A DNA stretch of 64,000 bases from Clostridia bacterium (GTDB taxonomy: Bacteria > Bacillota > Clostridia > Oscillospirales > Acutalibacteraceae), in assembly GCA_017416285.1 (NCBI GenBank), contig JAFQCU010000032.1:56674-120673 (forward strand), read 5' to 3'. Shown here piece by piece: positions 61,543 through 64,000 of the stretch. The notes below the pieces were generated by a model, which saw only the letters and a list, made by a program, of their open reading frames with translations, did no database searches and was not told the origin of the DNA. Position 1 is the stretch's first letter; each line of letters starts with the position of its first letter. Made by a program: the position numbers and the translations under genes.

Positions 61543-63039
61543 ATGGAAAAACAGAAAACGTATATTGCGATAGATCTTAAGTCGTTCTATGCTTCTGTGG
61601 AATGTGTGGAACGTGGCCTTGATCCACTGACAACCAACTTGCTTGTTGCAGATGTATCCAAGACCGAGAAAACCATATGTCTTGCCGTTACACCCAGTCT
61701 GAAGGCGCACGGTATTTCCGGACGTGCGAGATTGTTTGAAGCGGTTCAGCAGGTCAATATCGTAAATGCCCAAAGAAAAGCAAGGTTGCGCGGTAAGGAG
61801 TTTACAGGCTCGTCCTATGACGATACAGAACTGCAAAAGAACCCTTCCCTTGCGGTAGACTATATTGCAGCTCCGCCCAGAATGGCATTGTACCGTGAGA
61901 TTAGTGCCAAAATTGTTGCAATATATCTTAAATACGTTTCGATAGACGATTTATACCCATATAGCATCGATGAGGTTTTTATTGACGCCACGCATTATCT
62001 GGATACCTATAGGATGAATGCTCACGATTTTGCTGCCATGCTCATCAAGGACGTGCTGAATACCTACGGTGTAACCGCAACGGCGGGAATTGCCGAGAAT
62101 ATGTATTTGTGCAAGGTTGCTCTTGATATTACAGCAAAGCATATTCCTCCCGATAAGGATGGAGTCAGAATTGCGCAACTGGATATGATGACATACCGCA
62201 GAACGTTATGGACGCATAAAGATTTAACAGACTTTTGGATGGTCGGAAGCGCAACAGCAAGACGACTGAACAAGCTCGGCCTATATACAATGGGGGACGT
62301 AGCTTGGTGCTCTATTCACAACGAGGATCGGTTATATAAAGAGTTCGGTAAAAATGCCGTGTATCTTATCGACCAAGCGTGGGGGAGAGAGCCGGTAGAC
62401 ATCCCCACCATCAAGAAATATCAGCCTGAATCCACAAGTACGAGCTCGGGGCAGGTTTTAACACGTCCCTACACCTACGACGAAACACGAATCATTATTA
62501 TGGAAATGGTGGATAAGCTGGTTCTTGAATTGTTTGATAAAGGTATGACTACCGATCAAATTGTATTGGACGTTGGATATGATATTGAAAATCTAACTGA
62601 TCCTAAGCGCAGAGCCGAATATAAGGGTGAGATTGTCAGGGACCGTTACGGAAGAGAGATTTCTAAACACGCCGGCAGTCGAATCAGCTTAGGGAAACAC
62701 ACTTCTTCTACCAAACTCATTACTGCAAAGACCTTGGAACTGTTTGAGCGTATTGTGGACAAAAAGTTGTTGACCCGACGGCTGACAATTACAGCAAACC
62801 ATTTGCTCTCCGTTGAGGAAGCAAAGACATCTGAGGTTGCAGAGCAGTTAACGCTTTTTGATACGGCAGAAGATGTTGCTAAAAAGGAAGCTGACGAAGA
62901 CCGCGAGAAGAGCATGCAAAGAGCAAAGTTGGATATTAAGACACGCTTTGGTCCCAATGCTGTTATGAAGGGCACGAGTTACCAAGATGCTGTAACAGGT
63001 TTGGAACGCAATATGTCCATCGGTGGACATAAAGGGTAG
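61543..63039 (+). CDS. Y-family DNA polymerase (UmuC/ImpB-MucB-SamB type)
   Basis: Translesion DNA polymerase. The 498-residue protein begins with YIAIDLKSFYASVECVERGLDP (first catalytic Asp; the usual DMDSFFASVE motif is varied to DLKSFYASVE), has the second acidic pair in YSIDEVFIDATHYL (about 143), a TATAGIAENMYLCKVALDITAKH motif (about 178), a helix-hairpin-helix (FWMVGSATARRLNKLGLYTMGDV, about 229) and a little-finger domain (about 290-430). A C-terminal QLTLF at about 447-451 (EQLTLFDT) resembles a sliding-clamp binding peptide. GGAGGTG precedes the ATG. Such genes are common on mobile elements. Confidence 0.92.
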   Translation: MEKQKTYIAIDLKSFYASVECVERGLDPLTTNLLVADVSKTEKTICLAVTPSLKAHGISGRARLFEAVQQVNIVNAQRKARLRGKEFTGSSYDDTELQKNPSLAVDYIAAPPRMALYREISAKIVAIYLKYVSIDDLYPYSIDEVFIDATHYLDTYRMNAHDFAAMLIKDVLNTYGVTATAGIAENMYLCKVALDITAKHIPPDKDGVRIAQLDMMTYRRTLWTHKDLTDFWMVGSATARRLNKLGLYTMGDVAWCSIHNEDRLYKEFGKNAVYLIDQAWGREPVDIPTIKKYQPESTSTSSGQVLTRPYTYDETRIIIMEMVDKLVLELFDKGMTTDQIVLDVGYDIENLTDPKRRAEYKGEIVRDRYGREISKHAGSRISLGKHTSSTKLITAKTLELFERIVDKKLLTRRLTITANHLLSVEEAKTSEVAEQLTLFDTAEDVAKKEADEDREKSMQRAKLDIKTRFGPNAVMKGTSYQDAVTGLERNMSIGGHKG

Positions 63040-63077
63040 AGGTCGATAAACTTAAATTTGGTGAGGGAGGACGAATT

Positions 63078-63464
63078 ATGTATAACTCCATAAAATCAAG
63101 CGAAGATATTCAGTGCTTTCATGAGAAAGTCAACTCACTACACGATGGGTATATCATTGGAGTCCAGTATGTAAATAATGGAATATCAAAGATAGAGTAC
63201 GGACATTCTTTTAATCCTGAGCAAACAAAGTTAGTTGTTAAAATACTTGTCACCAGTATTTGGGATGCTGTTGTAGAATTGGAATTCGAGAACCTTTTAG
63301 AGTGGCAAATAAAAGAATATCAATGGGATATGACAGATACTACTGTTATGTTTGATGACCATAATTGGATTATTTGGTCGGATGATGTTTATATCAATAT
63401 GGAGGAGCTAAAAAAAGGTTCGTATGCAATTGCCAAATCTATGAGATGGAGAATTATAGAATAG
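63078..63464 (+). CDS. Hypothetical protein, possibly immunity-like
   Basis: A 128-residue acidic, Trp/Tyr-rich protein without signal or membrane segment (FHEKVNSLHDGYIIGVQYVNNG, VELEFENLLEWQIKEYQWDMT, HNWIIWSDDVYINMEEL). The composition resembles small immunity-like proteins of polymorphic-toxin loci, but no toxin gene is beside it and no family is recognised. GAGGGAGG precedes the ATG. Confidence 0.65.
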   Translation: MYNSIKSSEDIQCFHEKVNSLHDGYIIGVQYVNNGISKIEYGHSFNPEQTKLVVKILVTSIWDAVVELEFENLLEWQIKEYQWDMTDTTVMFDDHNWIIWSDDVYINMEELKKGSYAIAKSMRWRIIE

Positions 63465-63541
63465 AAATTGACTTCGTAGAGATTAGTGAAATAAGAATTT
63501 GTAAGGTATTGCTTTTATATTCTCTTGAAAGGAGTTATGTT

Positions 63542-64000
63542 ATGAAAAAAACAATCTTATGGATTATTACTATTTGCTTGGTTATAAGTCTGATGCCTAT
63601 GTCGGCATTTGCTGTAACGGAGCATACTCATTCCTGGTCCGATACTTGGACAGCCAACGATACACATCATTGGCACACTTGTGCTAATGATAATTGCAAC
63701 ATTACCTCCGAGTCAGAGTGTAGTGGATACGGAGCACATGACTTTAGCCAGTATCCGTATCGCTGCATCGTGTGCGAATTCAGTACGTATCATGAGCATT
63801 ACGGTGGAAATGCAACGTGCCAATACAATGCTATCTGCGAAGGTTGTGGAACAACATACGGCAATACAAACCCCAAAAATCACCAAAGCCCGGAGGGATA
63901 TGGCGAGAAGATAGATGCTACCAGTCACAGGATCAAGTGCTGGTGCGGTCATATTTTTGTTGCTTCTGAACCCCATAATTTTACACCCTGGAGTAAAAAC
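63542..64000 (+). CDS. Secreted Cys/His-rich protein, 3' end outside the window
   Basis: An open frame from the ATG at 63542 (behind AAAGGAG) that runs off the right edge, at least 153 residues. A clear signal peptide (MKKTILWIITICLVISLMP, cut after MSAFA near residue 24) is followed by a Cys/His/Trp-rich region with repeated HxWHxC-like and CxxC motifs: SWSDTWTANDTHHWHTCANDNC, YRCIVCEF, CEGCGTTYGN, CWCGHIF. This pattern is seen in cell-surface proteins of Clostridia with repeated His/Cys modules before other surface domains. Likely function: surface protein; metal binding possible. Confidence 0.75.
   Translation, partial: MKKTILWIITICLVISLMPMSAFAVTEHTHSWSDTWTANDTHHWHTCANDNCNITSESECSGYGAHDFSQYPYRCIVCEFSTYHEHYGGNATCQYNAICEGCGTTYGNTNPKNHQSPEGYGEKIDATSHRIKCWCGHIFVASEPHNFTPWSKN

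Larger units (their letters stand above)
55826..64000. mobile_element. Foreign island inserted in sigG (left part; right end outside the window)
   Basis: From about 55826 the sequence no longer belongs to sigG, and the genes become mixed in base and codon use (more CGG, GGA and GTG codons, e.g. 60134-63039) and in type: XRE regulators, a SLOG protein, a Y-family polymerase, small orphan proteins and split genes. No integrase, relaxase, capsid or rRNA gene is seen up to 64000. An integrative conjugative or mobilisable element, a prophage-like element and an assembly junction are all possible. A 6-bp inverted repeat AAATCC/GGATTT lies at 55834-55851, right inside the edge. Confidence 0.65.

Noticed and set aside
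55826-64000. Island as a classical prophage
   Set aside because: No capsid, terminase, portal or tail gene is seen in 8 kb; the type is left open because the right end is outside the window.

Overview
The window looks like a chromosomal segment of a low-GC, spore-forming-lineage member of Clostridia (Oscillospirales/Ruminococcaceae-like gut Firmicutes). The reasons are an IspH-ribosomal protein S1 fusion, a sporulation sigma-G gene start, a Clp ATPase with an N-terminal zinc finger, DUF5711-CvpA-Clp and EcfA1-EcfA2-EcfT-TruA gene strings, GGTG-type Shine-Dalgarno sites and TTGACA-17-TATAAT promoters. No rRNA and no CRISPR array were seen. All assignments come from reading the sequence; no database search was run.

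Layout: 1-2100 holds the end of a D,D-carboxypeptidase gene, rluB and a small acetyltransferase-like gene. 2100-4830 holds tRNA-Leu(UAA), two composite intergenic repeat/terminator/promoter elements and four small envelope-type or hypothetical genes. 4832-6420 is a broken GH35 beta-galactosidase gene. 6420-7360 holds a string of mini-palindromes and a divergent XRE-repressor/small membrane protein pair. 7366-15410 carries greA, cysK, serC-serA, a BaiN-type flavoprotein, cmk and ispH-rpsA. 15466-20176 (minus) is a cell-wall operon: alpha/beta hydrolase, membrane-anchored MurF-like ligase, Ddl and a cation efflux protein. 20290-23304 (minus) is a fused ABC exporter. 23511-27781 holds typA, a DEDDh exonuclease and an NSS transporter.

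27795-39041 is an arginine/proline supercluster, argGHCJBDF-proBAC, with ARG-box-like operators at its promoter. 39075-42938 (minus) is potABCD behind a leader of about 228 nt that can fold into a pseudoknotted RNA able to hide the potA ribosome binding site. 43337-53932 holds ruvCAB, an rRNA-methyltransferase-like gene, the ECF transporter core, truA, DUF5711, cvpA and a clpE-like gene. A lone mazF and a polysaccharide deacetylase follow.

At about 55826 the sporulation sigma factor gene sigG stops abruptly after codon 98, and a foreign-looking island begins that runs past the right edge. The island carries a transglutaminase-like membrane protein, an XRE repressor with a three-site operator opposite a SLOG-type protein, a second XRE gene with its own operator, an IreB-like phosphoprotein homologue, a YitT gene split by an in-frame TGA, an alpha/beta hydrolase, a Y-family DNA polymerase with two small partners, and the start of a secreted Cys/His-rich protein. 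No integrase or conjugation gene lies inside the window, so the island's type stays open.

The observations most worth following are the potA leader RNA, the interruption of sigG, and the composite repeats at 2.2-3.1 kb and 6.4 kb.
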